A DNA stretch of 64,000 nt from Oscillospiraceae bacterium. GTDB lineage: Bacteria; Bacillota; Clostridia; Oscillospirales; Oscillospiraceae. The stretch covers positions 1-64,000 of the forward strand of contig JAFSDV010000015.1 in NCBI GenBank assembly GCA_017436035.1. Reading direction: 5' to 3'. The notes under the pieces were generated by a model. It was not told the origin of the DNA. It ran no database searches and worked only from the letters and a program-made list of their open reading frames with translations. This document shows, piece after piece, positions 7,956 to 15,398 of this stretch (position 1 is its first letter; every line of letters begins with the position of its first letter). Position numbers and translations under genes: made by a program.

Positions 7956-8753
7956 TCAGACGAAGAATTTTGCACAATCGGTATGTTTTTGTGATAGAAT
8001 CACCTGAATATCCGGGAAATTGGTCTGCAATGCTGCTGCCAATACAGGACACACGGGGTTTTCTGTATAAAAATGCCCCGCGTCAATCAGATTAATGCCC
8101 GCTTCCTGGGCTTCCCAAAACTGGTTGTATTTTACGTCTGCGGTAACAAAGGTGTCGCACCCGGCACGGATGACCTGCGCCAGCTCCCCGGCACAGGAAC
8201 CGCCGCCTACTGCGACCCGGTGAACCGGACGGTCGGCATCTGCATAACGCAGCCCGGGACAACCAAGGGCGGTTTTTACATGAGAAAGAAAAGTCTCCAA
8301 GGGCTGTGCTTCCGCAACGCCCTGTCGCAGCAGCCCCCAAGGCTGACCTTGTGGGTCTATACCCACGGGATCGAGCACCTGAACATCGGTTAAGCCAAGA
8401 ACCTGTGCCAAAATATCGTTTACACCGCCGGGGGCGCAGTCTAAGTTGGTATGGGCGTTGACAGCACTGATGTCATGGGATGCAAGGAACAAAACAGCCC
8501 GGCCGGCTCCGGTTTCGTCGGTGACTGATTGAAGTCCGCCAAAGATCAGGGGATGATGGGTCACAATCAGATCGGCACCGATTGCAAATGCTTCCCGACA
8601 AACCGACTCAAAGGGGTCCAGCGCAACCAAAATTTTATGAACCTGCTGATCGGCTTTTCCGCAAAGCAGACCAATGTTATCCCACTCCATTTTCATAGAG
8701 CTTGGCGCAAGTGTTTCTATATATGAAAGAACATCCTTAACGGTGATCATCAT
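7956..8753 (-). CDS. Nif3-like dinuclear metal centre protein (YqfO type)
   Basis: A member of the Nif3/DUF34 family, annotated in many genomes as GTP cyclohydrolase I type 2-like; the real role is debated. The 265-aa length corresponds to the form without the middle PII-like insert. Conserved features: WDNIGLLCG, THHPLIFGG (metal-binding His pair), AHTNLDCAPGGVND, and near the C-terminus ADVKYNQF and DAGHFYTEN. Its start overlaps the stop of trmK as ATGA, with GGAGG just upstream, so the two are translationally coupled. The trmK-Nif3 pairing is conserved in Firmicutes. Confidence 0.94.
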   Translation of the reverse strand: MMITVKDVLSYIETLAPSSMKMEWDNIGLLCGKADQQVHKILVALDPFESVCREAFAIGADLIVTHHPLIFGGLQSVTDETGAGRAVLFLASHDISAVNAHTNLDCAPGGVNDILAQVLGLTDVQVLDPVGIDPQGQPWGLLRQGVAEAQPLETFLSHVKTALGCPGLRYADADRPVHRVAVGGGSCAGELAQVIRAGCDTFVTADVKYNQFWEAQEAGINLIDAGHFYTENPVCPVLAAALQTNFPDIQVILSQKHTDCAKFFV

Positions 8754-9448
8754 CGTTCCTCCTTAAGCCACGCAAGATCAGGATCGTGTTTCAGCTCCTC
8801 AAGCTCCTGTAAAGCCTTAACAATTACAGGGTCAGCGGTCGGGCCGCGACCGTTGATGATTTTAATAAGCCCGTTTTTGACCCAACGGTAGTATTCCAAA
8901 CCTTCTTGGGAGGGATTTTCTTGGATGGCGGGCGGGAAGTAGCATTCGCCGCAGGTCAGGGGAAATCCGGGCTTCCAATGAACCTCCATAACGGTATAAA
9001 GAAATTTTCCGTCACGAATGACCAGCTCCTTGTAAATATACCAGCCCTTTTCCGAAAGGTATTGCCGCAGCATAGGGGTTTTGCTCTGACACTGCAGAAT
9101 CAGTCCATACCGGCTGTCTTTCAGCCACGGCGCAGCATCCAAAATGGAAATCATCGTGTCCGCACCCATTCCGGCACAAACCGCTACATCAAAGTCCCGG
9201 GGGATGTTGCGAAAGCCATCTGACAGATAAAAGGTCATTTGTTCCCGCACACCAAATTTTTCTGCGTTGCGAATGGCACTTTGCAGCGGCCCTTCGTTTA
9301 CATCGGCAGCGATCACCGAGGACGCGATCTTGTTTTTCAGCAGGTAAATTCCCAAATATCCGTGATCGCAGCCAATGTCAGCGACCCGGGCGTTGGGCTG
9401 TATAAAGCCGCAGCAGGCCAGCAGCCGCGGGGAAACAGACAGGTTCAT
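8750..9448 (-). CDS. trmK: tRNA (adenine(22)-N1)-methyltransferase TrmK
   Basis: Methylates N1 of A22 in tRNA using S-adenosylmethionine. The 232-aa protein has the SAM motif ADIGCDHGYLGIYL near the N-terminus, the acidic AADVNEGPL, and VCAGMGADTMISIL, all typical of TrmK (YqfN). The ATG at 9448 follows GGAGG by seven bases and gives the conserved start LSVSPRLLACC; the longer open frame to 9472 lacks support. It overlaps the Nif3-like gene by a few bases, forming the usual two-gene operon. Confidence 0.94.
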   Translation of the reverse strand: MNLSVSPRLLACCGFIQPNARVADIGCDHGYLGIYLLKNKIASSVIAADVNEGPLQSAIRNAEKFGVREQMTFYLSDGFRNIPRDFDVAVCAGMGADTMISILDAAPWLKDSRYGLILQCQSKTPMLRQYLSEKGWYIYKELVIRDGKFLYTVMEVHWKPGFPLTCGECYFPPAIQENPSQEGLEYYRWVKNGLIKIINGRGPTADPVIVKALQELEELKHDPDLAWLKEER

Positions 9449-9508
9449 AGAGGATCCTCCGTAGAAAATCACGGGGACGGAAAACCCGCCCCCGCTGAAA
9501 AAGCTGTA

Positions 9509-9742
9509 TTATGCCTGCTTGGAGGCCTGATCTGCTTCGTAAGCTTCCAGGAAACGGTTGAGCTGCGCCAGGAAAGGCTCGCAGTCTACGCCGTGCACCG
9601 CGCAAGCTTCCTCAACTGTTTCACCTCTGGAGGAGGGGCAGCCAAGGCAGTGCATACCGATGGCGAAAAACAGCGGTGCTGCCTGAGGTGCGATATCCAA
9701 AACATCACCGATAATGGTATCTTTTTCAATTTTAACAGCCAT
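9509..9742 (-). CDS. DUF1858 domain protein
   Basis: A 77-aa small cytosolic protein of the DUF1858 (ScdA N-terminal-like) family. It shows the characteristic start ITKDTIIGDVLD-like pattern (here EKDTIIGDVLDIAPQ), then FFAIGMHCLGCPSSRGE with two cysteines in CxxC, and HGVDCEPFL. Related domains occur alone or fused to hybrid cluster or ScdA repair proteins, suggesting an iron or redox role, but nothing in the neighbourhood confirms this. AGGAGG precedes the ATG. It lies 60 bases upstream of trmK in the same direction. Confidence 0.9.
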   Translation of the reverse strand: MAVKIEKDTIIGDVLDIAPQAAPLFFAIGMHCLGCPSSRGETVEEACAVHGVDCEPFLAQLNRFLEAYEADQASKQA

Positions 9743-9862
9743 AATAATGACCTCCTGTTACAATTCTCAACATATTATAACCTTAGTGTGTGAAAAAAAC
9801 AAGAGGCAATCTGCAATAAGTTATACGGCGAGGAAAATATTTGTTTTTTTCGAAAAAAACCC

Positions 9863-9891
9863 TTGCTTTTTGAAAACAGGTGTGCTATTAT
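9863..9891 (+). promoter_or_regulatory. Promoter of tRNA-Arg
   Basis: TTGCTT (9863-9868), a 17-bp spacer and TATTAT (9886-9891), about 29 bases before the mature tRNA 5' end. Confidence 0.65.
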
Positions 9892-9919
9892 ATGCAGGCA
9901 CGTTAAGTAGCGCGTGTAT

Positions 9920-9996
9920 GCGCCGATAGCTCAGTTGGATAGAGTGACTGACTACGAATCAGTAGGTCGGGGGTTCGAGTCCCTTTCGGCGTACCA
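9920..9996 (+). tRNA. tRNA-Arg(ACG)
   Basis: A 77-nt tRNA with acceptor arms GCGCCGA/TCGGCGT, D arm TAGCTCAGTTGGATAGAG, anticodon stem CTGAC/GTCAG-like with ACG in the loop, T arm GGGGTTCGAGTCCC-like, and encoded CCA. ACG (inosine at 34) reads CGU, CGC and CGA. It is followed by a terminator and then a duplicated copy of its last 21 bases at 10144. Confidence 0.95.
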
Positions 9997-10038
9997 TTAA
10001 AAGGATTATCCCATCCGGGATAATCCTTTTAATTTTTA
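9997..10038. terminator. Terminator after tRNA-Arg
   Basis: A 16-bp stem (left arm AAGGATTATCCC, right arm GGGATAATCCTT, extended by AT pairs) with a 4-nt loop and a following T-run. Confidence 0.85.
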
Positions 10039-10046
10039 TGTAAGGA

Positions 10047-10164
10047 AGGGACTCGAAAGATTAAATGCAACGCGGATGAGCGTTGCCGCCGCCAGCTCGA
10101 TGGCGGCGAACCTTTATCTGCTCCCGCTGGGAGCAGATGCAAACGAGTCCCTTTCGGCGTACCA
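10047..10164. repeat. Fold-back element ending in a duplicated tRNA-Arg 3' end
   Basis: Positions 10144-10164 repeat exactly the last 21 bases of the tRNA-Arg gene (9976-9996), including CCA. Positions 10047-10056 (AAGGGACTCG) are the inverted copy of the T-arm segment found at 10144-10153, so the piece is closed by a 10-bp inverted repeat. Inside are two further hairpins: GCCGCC...GGCGGC at 10085-10107 and ATCTGCTCCC/GGGAGCAGAT near 10116-10138. This is part of a gene-free stretch (9997-10369) in which I see only repeats and terminators. Confidence 0.7.
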
Positions 10165-10169
10165 AGGAA

Positions 10170-10196
10170 AATCCTGTCACGTAAGTGACGGGATTC
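10170..10196 (+). terminator. Terminator-like hairpin
   Basis: An 11-bp stem (AATCCTGTCAC/GTGACGGGATT, one G-T pair) with loop GTAA and a mixed C/T tail. It follows the duplicated tRNA tail. Confidence 0.55.
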
Positions 10197-10202
10197 TTCT
10201 TG

Positions 10203-10302
10203 TATTATTCACTATTCAATATTCATCATTCATTATTCATTTGACAGTGACAGGATTTTCAATGAATAATGAATATTGAAATCGCTCCGCTGATGAATAA
10301 TA
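10203..10302. repeat. AT-rich fold-back repeat
   Basis: Nested inverted repeats: TATTATTCA (10203-10211) with TGAATAATA (10294-10302), TTCAATATT (10215-10223) with AATATTGAA (10272-10280), and CATTATTCATT (10231-10241) with AATGAATAATG (10261-10271). The central part carries TGACAGTGACAGGATTTTC, which resembles the adjacent hairpin at 10170. It has the look of a MITE-like or REP-like non-coding repeat. Confidence 0.6.
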
Positions 10303-10369
10303 AATAATTGCTTTTCTAGATGACAACCAGCCTTTTTTGTGTTACTCTAAAACAAAAGGAGGTGCACAG

Positions 10370-11419
10370 ATGGACAGAAATGATGTTTTTGCAAGGCTTC
10401 CGGAAGTGCTGCTTCCTTGGTATGAGGAGCATAAGCGGGAGCTGCCCTGGCGCACAGACCGGGAGCCGTATCATATTTGGCTGTCGGAGATCATGCTGCA
10501 GCAGACCCGGGTAGAGGCGGTCAAGGGCTATTATGCCCGCTTTTTGAAGGCTTTGCCCACTGTCGCACAGCTTGCGGAAGCGGAGGAGGATCTGCTGTAT
10601 AAGCTGTGGGAGGGGCTGGGCTATTATAACCGGGTGCGAAATCTGAAAAAGGCAGCCCGGATCGTGATGGAACAGTACGGCGGTGAATTTCCCCGGGATT
10701 ATGCTTCAGTGCTGGCACTGCCCGGAATAGGGCCGTATACCGCCGGGGCAATCTGCTCCATTGCCTTTGAACAGGCTGAGCCTGCGGTAGACGGCAACGT
10801 ACTGCGTGTGATTTCCCGGCTGACGGACGACCATACGCCTGTTGATCTGCCTGCCTATAAAAAACAGGTTTGGGATAGCCTGCGGAGGATTTATCCCCGG
10901 CGTGCGGGAGATTTCACCCAGGCGTTGATGGAGCTGGGCGCGACAGTTTGCGGTCCTGATAAGAAGCCGGACTGCAAGGTGTGTCCCTGCAGGGACTTTT
11001 GTGCAGGATATGGGAACGGTACGGCTGACAGTCTTCCTGTTAAACTGCCGAAGAGCAAACGGCGGAAAGAGGACAAGACGGTGCTGATCTTTAGCTGCGA
11101 CGGTCGGTATGCTCTTGAAAAGCGGCAGGAAAAGGGCTTGCTTGCAGGGCTTTGGCAGCTTCCTAATCTGCCGGGGAAGCCGGATCTGCAGGATGTGCTG
11201 GGATCAGTGGAGCAGATGGGGCTGAAAACAAAGGATGTTTTGCGTGTAACCCAGCGGCAGCATATATTTACCCATGTTCAGTGGGATATGCAGGGCGTGT
11301 ATATAGAGGTGGCTGAACCGGCAGGCGGATTTTTATGGTATACCCTGGCGCAGATCCGGGAGCATACCGCGCTGCCTACGGCATTTCGTCAATTTTTGGA
11401 GGAGCTTACAGATGTTTGA
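10370..11419 (+). CDS. mutY: A/G-specific adenine glycosylase MutY
   Basis: A base-excision repair enzyme that removes adenine opposite 8-oxoguanine. The 349-aa product has the HhH-GPD core: PWR near residue 25, catalytic Glu in LSEIMLQQTRV, LPGIGPYTAGAI (helix-hairpin-helix) and catalytic Asp in AVDGNVLRV (about 141). Four cysteines in CGPDKKPDCKVCPCRDFC form the 4Fe-4S site. The C-terminal NUDIX-like domain follows (WQLPNLPG, FTHVQWDM). GGAGG sits nine bases before ATG 10370. It overlaps the next gene by 8 bases, so they are coupled. Confidence 0.96.
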   Translation: MDRNDVFARLPEVLLPWYEEHKRELPWRTDREPYHIWLSEIMLQQTRVEAVKGYYARFLKALPTVAQLAEAEEDLLYKLWEGLGYYNRVRNLKKAARIVMEQYGGEFPRDYASVLALPGIGPYTAGAICSIAFEQAEPAVDGNVLRVISRLTDDHTPVDLPAYKKQVWDSLRRIYPRRAGDFTQALMELGATVCGPDKKPDCKVCPCRDFCAGYGNGTADSLPVKLPKSKRRKEDKTVLIFSCDGRYALEKRQEKGLLAGLWQLPNLPGKPDLQDVLGSVEQMGLKTKDVLRVTQRQHIFTHVQWDMQGVYIEVAEPAGGFLWYTLAQIREHTALPTAFRQFLEELTDV

Positions 11420-12197
11420 TTTTCATATGCACAGTGTCATTTCTTTTGACGGCAAGGACCTGCCTGATGCGATGCTGCGCGCGGCGGAGGAGCGGGGACT
11501 AAAGGAAATCTGCTTTACAGACCATTTGGATTATGACCCGCTGGCGACGGAGCAGACGATGGTGTTCAGCACAGAGGACTATAACGCGGCGTATGACGCG
11601 CTGGACAGTACTGTTTTGAAGCTGCGCCGGGGAATGGAATTTGGAATGACACCGGATAACGCGGAGCAATTTAAGCAGGATCTGAAGCGCAGACCCTTTG
11701 ATTTTGTGCTGGGTTCTGTCCACTTTGCGGAGAATTTGGACGTTTATTTGAAACCTTACTGGCTGGGAAAGACTGTGTTTCAGGGAGAACGCCGTTATTT
11801 AGAGGAAACACTGGCCTGTGTCAAGGCGCACGATGGCTTTGACGTACTGGGGCATCTGACCTATATCGCCAAGGCGTGGGAGAACCCTGTCCACCGACCG
11901 GTGGCGTACGATGATCACCGGGAGCTGCTGGACGAGATTTTGAAGGAACTGGTCCGTAAGGGCAAAGGACTGGAGGTCAATACCAGTGACATAGACCGCT
12001 GCGGCGCGTTTCTTCCTCACAAAGAATACCTGTGCCGGTTCAAGGAGCTGGGAGGCGAGATCGTGACAGTCGGCTCGGATGCCCACGGGAGCGATCGGGT
12101 AGGGCAGTACTGCGGGGAAGCCTGTCGATTACTGAAGGAGCTGTTCGGATATGTCTGTACTTTTGAGGAACGGAAGCCGATTTTTCACAAGCTGTGA
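11412..12197 (+). CDS. PHP-domain histidinol-phosphatase (HisJ family)
   Basis: A metal-dependent phosphoesterase of the PHP superfamily; HisJ/HisK-type members dephosphorylate L-histidinol phosphate. The 261-aa protein opens with DFHMHS (metal-ligand His pair), continues with CFTDHLDYD and RGMEFGMTP, has LGSVHF and GHLTYIAK, and ends with VGSDAHGSD, all standard metal-binding PHP motifs. It starts inside the 3' end of mutY, an arrangement seen in other Clostridia. No other his genes are in the window, so the substrate assignment is family-based. Confidence 0.9.
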   Translation: MFDFHMHSVISFDGKDLPDAMLRAAEERGLKEICFTDHLDYDPLATEQTMVFSTEDYNAAYDALDSTVLKLRRGMEFGMTPDNAEQFKQDLKRRPFDFVLGSVHFAENLDVYLKPYWLGKTVFQGERRYLEETLACVKAHDGFDVLGHLTYIAKAWENPVHRPVAYDDHRELLDEILKELVRKGKGLEVNTSDIDRCGAFLPHKEYLCRFKELGGEIVTVGSDAHGSDRVGQYCGEACRLLKELFGYVCTFEERKPIFHKL

Positions 12198-12236
12198 GCC
12201 TGCTGCAGAAAAGTGCATAAAAAAGAAAAATAATGT

Positions 12237-12265
12237 TTGACAAATGACATAAATACCGATATAAT
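12237..12265 (+). promoter_or_regulatory. Promoter of the DUF177-rpmF operon
   Basis: Consensus TTGACA (12237-12242), a 17-bp spacer and TATAAT (12260-12265), 31 bases before the start codon. Confidence 0.9.
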
Positions 12266-12296
12266 AGCTAAGCACGACTGCGAGGAGGGGGATACT

Positions 12297-12797
12297 ATGC
12301 AGCTTGGACTGTCGAATATTATTGGCTGTCCCGGCGAAAGTATTGACTTTTCCGTCAGCGTGGATCTGAGCGATCTTCGATATGGGACAAGCTATCCGGT
12401 AAGCGAGCCGGTGGTGGCTGAAGGCACTGTGCGCAATACTGCCGGTGTGTTGGTCATGACCGGGTGGGTAAGGACTTGTCTGCACGGCGTTTGTGACCGC
12501 TGCGCGTCCGATTTTACCCGGGAAGTAGAGATTCCAATCAACGTTGTGTTGGTGGAGGAGCTTTCCAACGAAGACAGCGAGGATGAATGGGTGTTCCCTC
12601 TGGAAGGTGATTGCGCCGATTTGGAAGAGATCGTTCGTACAGTGCTTGTACTGAATATGGATTCCAAGCTGCTGTGCAAGCCGGACTGCAAGGGTATCTG
12701 CTGCCGCTGCGGCAAGAACCTGAATGACGGTCCGTGCGAATGCCGGAAAGAGCCCGATCCCCGTTTTGCTGCTTTACGGCAGCTTCTGAATCAGTAA
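12297..12797 (+). CDS. DUF177 family protein (YceD)
   Basis: A 166-aa member of DUF177/YceD, a family almost always encoded directly before rpmF and linked to 23S rRNA processing or ribosome assembly. It shows the conserved region RTCLHGVCDRCASDF and two zinc-ribbon-like cysteine groups near the C-terminus (CKPDCKGICCRCGKNLNDG). ATG 12297 follows GAGGAGGGG by five bases; the frame opens earlier but without a binding site. It is 48 bases upstream of rpmF in one operon. Confidence 0.92.
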   Translation: MQLGLSNIIGCPGESIDFSVSVDLSDLRYGTSYPVSEPVVAEGTVRNTAGVLVMTGWVRTCLHGVCDRCASDFTREVEIPINVVLVEELSNEDSEDEWVFPLEGDCADLEEIVRTVLVLNMDSKLLCKPDCKGICCRCGKNLNDGPCECRKEPDPRFAALRQLLNQ

Positions 12798-12845
12798 GTA
12801 TTAAAGAAATGCTGTTAAAGCAGATTGACCAAGGAGGTGTCATCC

Positions 12846-13031
12846 ATGGCTGTACCGAAGTGTAAAGTGTCTAAGGCCCGCCGCGATCAGCGCCGTGGTT
12901 CCAACTGGAAGCTGTCTGCTCCCAGTGTAGCGGTTTGCTCCAAGTGTGGTGAGCCTGTCATGCCTCACAGAGCATGCAAGGCTTGCGGCAACTACAACGG
13001 CCGTCAGGTTCTGGCTGCCAAGGCTGACTAA
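12846..13031 (+). CDS. rpmF: 50S ribosomal protein L32
   Basis: A 61-aa structural protein of the large ribosomal subunit. The start AVPKCKVSKARRDQRRG and the zinc ribbon formed by CSKCGEPVMPHRACKACG are diagnostic; this is the cysteine-containing (zinc-binding) form. AAGGAGG precedes the ATG at 12846. It is the second gene of the DUF177 operon and is followed by an intrinsic terminator. Confidence 0.97.
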   Translation: MAVPKCKVSKARRDQRRGSNWKLSAPSVAVCSKCGEPVMPHRACKACGNYNGRQVLAAKAD

Positions 13032-13045
13032 GGCAGGAAAAACAG

Positions 13046-13073
13046 GAGGAAGGCAATCGCCTTCCTCTTTTTC
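13046..13073 (+). terminator. Terminator after rpmF
   Basis: A 9-bp stem (GAGGAAGGC-like left arm at 13046, GCCTTCCTC right arm) with loop AATC, followed by TTTTTCC. Confidence 0.8.
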
Positions 13074-13136
13074 CGTTTTGGCGGCAGATTGTCGGTAGTT
13101 TTTTTGCTCAATCATCAATTTTGAAGGGGCAGGTTC

Positions 13137-13165
13137 TTGATTTACGGATGAACCTGTGCGATAAT
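13137..13165 (+). promoter_or_regulatory. Promoter of der-plsY
   Basis: TTGATT (13137-13142), a 17-bp spacer and GATAAT (13160-13165), 37 bases before the der start codon. Confidence 0.65.
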
Positions 13166-13202
13166 TATATAATAATGTATACTAAGGAAGGGAGTGAGCC
13201 CT

Positions 13203-14534
13203 ATGGCAAAACCTTTGGTAGCGATCGTGGGACGGCCCAATGTGGGCAAGTCCATGCTGTTTAATAAGCTCACCGGACACAGAACCTCCATCGTGGAGGA
13301 TACGCCCGGTGTTACCAGAGACCGGATCTACGGCGACTGTGAATGGTGCGGCAGGACGTTTTCTTTGGTGGACACCGGCGGCATTGAACCAAACACGGAT
13401 AGTGATATGCTGAAATTTATGCGCCGGCAGGCACAGATCGGCATTGAGCTGGCAGATTGTATTGTGATGGTGGCGGATGTACGCTCCGGCGTAACTGCGG
13501 CAGATGAGGATGTAGCAGCGATGCTGCGCAAATCCGGCAAACCTGTTGCCCTTGCGGTGAATAAATGCGATTCTGTCGGTCCTGTAAATCCCGATGTGTA
13601 TGAATTTTACGGACTGGGAATTGGCGACCTGTTTGAAGTTTCCGCGATCCACGGCCACGGCACCGGAGATCTGCTGGACTGGTGTTTGGAGCAGTTTCCG
13701 GAGGAGCAGGAGGAAGATGAAGAGAGCGACGTTGTCAAGGTGGCGATCGTGGGTAAGCCCAATGTGGGAAAGTCCAGCCTTCTGAACCGGATCTTGGGCG
13801 AGGAACGGGTGATCGTTTCCGACGTGGCAGGCACGACCCGGGACGCTATTGACTCGGCGTTTGAAAATGAAACGGGAAAATACTGCTTTATCGACACTGC
13901 CGGAATGCGCCGTAAGAGCAAGGTGGATGACGCTATCGAGAAGTATTCCAATATGCGCACCATTAACGCTATCGAGCGGTCCGACGTGTGCCTGATCCTG
14001 ATCGACGCCAACGAGGGCGTGACTGAGCAGGATACCAAGATCGCAGGTCTTGTGCACGAGGCGGGCAAGGCGGCGATCATTGTGGTCAACAAGTGGGACG
14101 CGGTGGAGGATAAGGAAACCAACACTATGCGGGATAAGGAGATCGGCGTGCGGCAGGGTCTGAGCTATATGACCTACGCGCCGGTGGTCTTTCTGTCCGC
14201 CCTCACCGGCTCTCGGGTGGATAAGCTGTTTCAGGTGATCCAGGATGTAAACCGGCAGAATACCAGCCGTATCACCACCGGCCAGCTCAACAGCGTCCTT
14301 GCCGATGCCACTGCCCGGGTACAGCCGCCCAGTGATAAGGGCCGCCGTTTGAAGATCTACTATATGACCCAGGCAGGCACAAAGCCGCCCCATTTTGTGA
14401 TCTTCTGCAACGATGCCCGGCTGTTCCATTTTTCCTATCAGCGGTATCTGGAAAATCAGATCCGGGAAGTGTTCGGCCTGCAGGGAACACCTGTTCGAAT
14501 TACCATCCGCCAAAAGGGCGACAAGGAGGAGTAA
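13203..14534 (+). CDS. der: Ribosome biogenesis GTPase Der (EngA)
   Basis: An essential double-GTPase that assists assembly of the 50S subunit. The 443-aa product has two G domains: the first with GRPNVGKS (about residues 9-16), DTPGVTRD, DTGG and NKCD; the second with GKPNVGKS (about 184), DVAGTTRD, DTAGMRRK and NKWD, then a C-terminal KH-like domain. The linker is acidic (PEEQEEDEESD). ATG 13203 follows AAGGAAGGGAG. It is separated from plsY by only two bases. Confidence 0.97.
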   Translation: MAKPLVAIVGRPNVGKSMLFNKLTGHRTSIVEDTPGVTRDRIYGDCEWCGRTFSLVDTGGIEPNTDSDMLKFMRRQAQIGIELADCIVMVADVRSGVTAADEDVAAMLRKSGKPVALAVNKCDSVGPVNPDVYEFYGLGIGDLFEVSAIHGHGTGDLLDWCLEQFPEEQEEDEESDVVKVAIVGKPNVGKSSLLNRILGEERVIVSDVAGTTRDAIDSAFENETGKYCFIDTAGMRRKSKVDDAIEKYSNMRTINAIERSDVCLILIDANEGVTEQDTKIAGLVHEAGKAAIIVVNKWDAVEDKETNTMRDKEIGVRQGLSYMTYAPVVFLSALTGSRVDKLFQVIQDVNRQNTSRITTGQLNSVLADATARVQPPSDKGRRLKIYYMTQAGTKPPHFVIFCNDARLFHFSYQRYLENQIREVFGLQGTPVRITIRQKGDKEE

Positions 14535-14536
14535 CC

Positions 14537-15151
14537 ATGTGGCTTTCCGTGCTGACAGCGGTGCTGGCAGGCTATATGCTGGGGAATCTGAACGGCGCAG
14601 TGTGTATATCCGCGCTGATGAAGGATGATGTACGCAGTCATGGCAGCGGTAACGCGGGACTGACCAATTTTATAAGAAGCTACGGTGCGGGACAGGCACT
14701 GCTTGTGATCCTGATCGATGCGGGCAAGGCGGTTTTGTCCTGCGTGATCGGCGGTCTGCTGCTGCGGCAGGAGCTGGGCTTTACTGCGGGTGCGTCTATT
14801 GGCGGCGCGGCGGTGATCCTGGGTCATGCCTATCCGGTGTTTTTGGGCTTTCGGGGCGGAAAGGGCATACTCAGCGGCTTTTTCGTTGCCCTTACGGTAG
14901 ACTGGCGGATCGCCTTACTGCTCCTGCTGGTCTTTGCAACAGCGTATTTCCTGACCCGCTATGTATCCCTGGGATCGGTGCTGGCGGCTGCTGCATTTGC
15001 GGTCTGCTTTGCGGTGCTGCACCGGGATGATCTGACAGTTGCCCTTTGCGGCGTTTTCACCGGCACTCTGGCTGTGTTTATGCACCGGGGAAATATTGCC
15101 CGGCTGCTGAAAGGACAGGAACGCAAAACAGATCTGTTCAAAAAGAAATGA
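14537..15151 (+). CDS. plsY: Acyl-phosphate:glycerol-3-phosphate acyltransferase PlsY
   Basis: An integral membrane enzyme that makes lysophosphatidic acid from acyl-phosphate and glycerol-3-phosphate, the first step of phospholipid synthesis. The 204-aa protein has about five hydrophobic segments. Family loop motifs are visible: GSGNAGLTNFIR (usual form GSGNxGxTN), GHAYPVFLGFRGGKG with the GGKG motif, and a late-loop HRGNIARLLKG. It directly follows der, a gene order seen in many Firmicutes. Confidence 0.94.
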   Translation: MWLSVLTAVLAGYMLGNLNGAVCISALMKDDVRSHGSGNAGLTNFIRSYGAGQALLVILIDAGKAVLSCVIGGLLLRQELGFTAGASIGGAAVILGHAYPVFLGFRGGKGILSGFFVALTVDWRIALLLLLVFATAYFLTRYVSLGSVLAAAAFAVCFAVLHRDDLTVALCGVFTGTLAVFMHRGNIARLLKGQERKTDLFKKK

Positions 15152-15168
15152 AAATTCCTTTAATTTGT

Positions 15169-15192
15169 ACGGGCGGCCGTTGTGCCGCCCGT
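15169..15192 (+). terminator. Hairpin after plsY
   Basis: A perfect 9-bp stem ACGGGCGGC/GCCGCCCGT with a 6-nt loop. The tail is only moderately T-rich, so it may be a weak terminator. Confidence 0.5.
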
Positions 15193-15271
15193 TGCTGCGT
15201 ATTATTCTTTAGTTCGGTAAAGAATGGCGTAGGATATTTATAAAATCAGATAACGACCTATGATATTATAC

Positions 15272-15368
15272 CGCTAGAGAGTAGCTCTGTGCAGAAAAGC
15301 AAACCGGCAGTGGTAAAATTTAGTAAAAGTGTCGTCGTGTGGATCTTTTGCTGACGGAACTCTCAGCG
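15272..15368 (+). ncRNA. Structured 5' leader of the secreted-protein gene
   Basis: A long-range stem closes about 75 nt: CGCT-A-GAGAGT (15272-15282) pairs with ACTCTC-AGCG (15359-15368), ten pairs with one bulged A. Inside, GCA-G-AAAAG (from 15291) can pair with CTTTTGC (near 15345). The structure ends 30 bases before the start codon. It does not match the consensus of glycine, c-di-GMP or T-box leaders that I know. It could be a riboswitch-like or stability element; this is an inference from pairing only. Confidence 0.45.
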
Positions 15369-15398
15369 AATACTTATATTCAAATGGAGGTAAACAAC

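Noticed and set aside
13182..14513. Long open frame (443 codons) on the minus strand opposite der
   Set aside because: Pure shadow of der: no ribosome binding site at a plausible start, no recognisable motif, and the plus-strand gene is certain.
15272..15368. Glycine or c-di-GMP riboswitch for the leader
   Set aside because: The CUCUCAG-like string recalls glycine aptamers, but the GCCGAAGG core is missing, and the c-di-GMP core is not found either.
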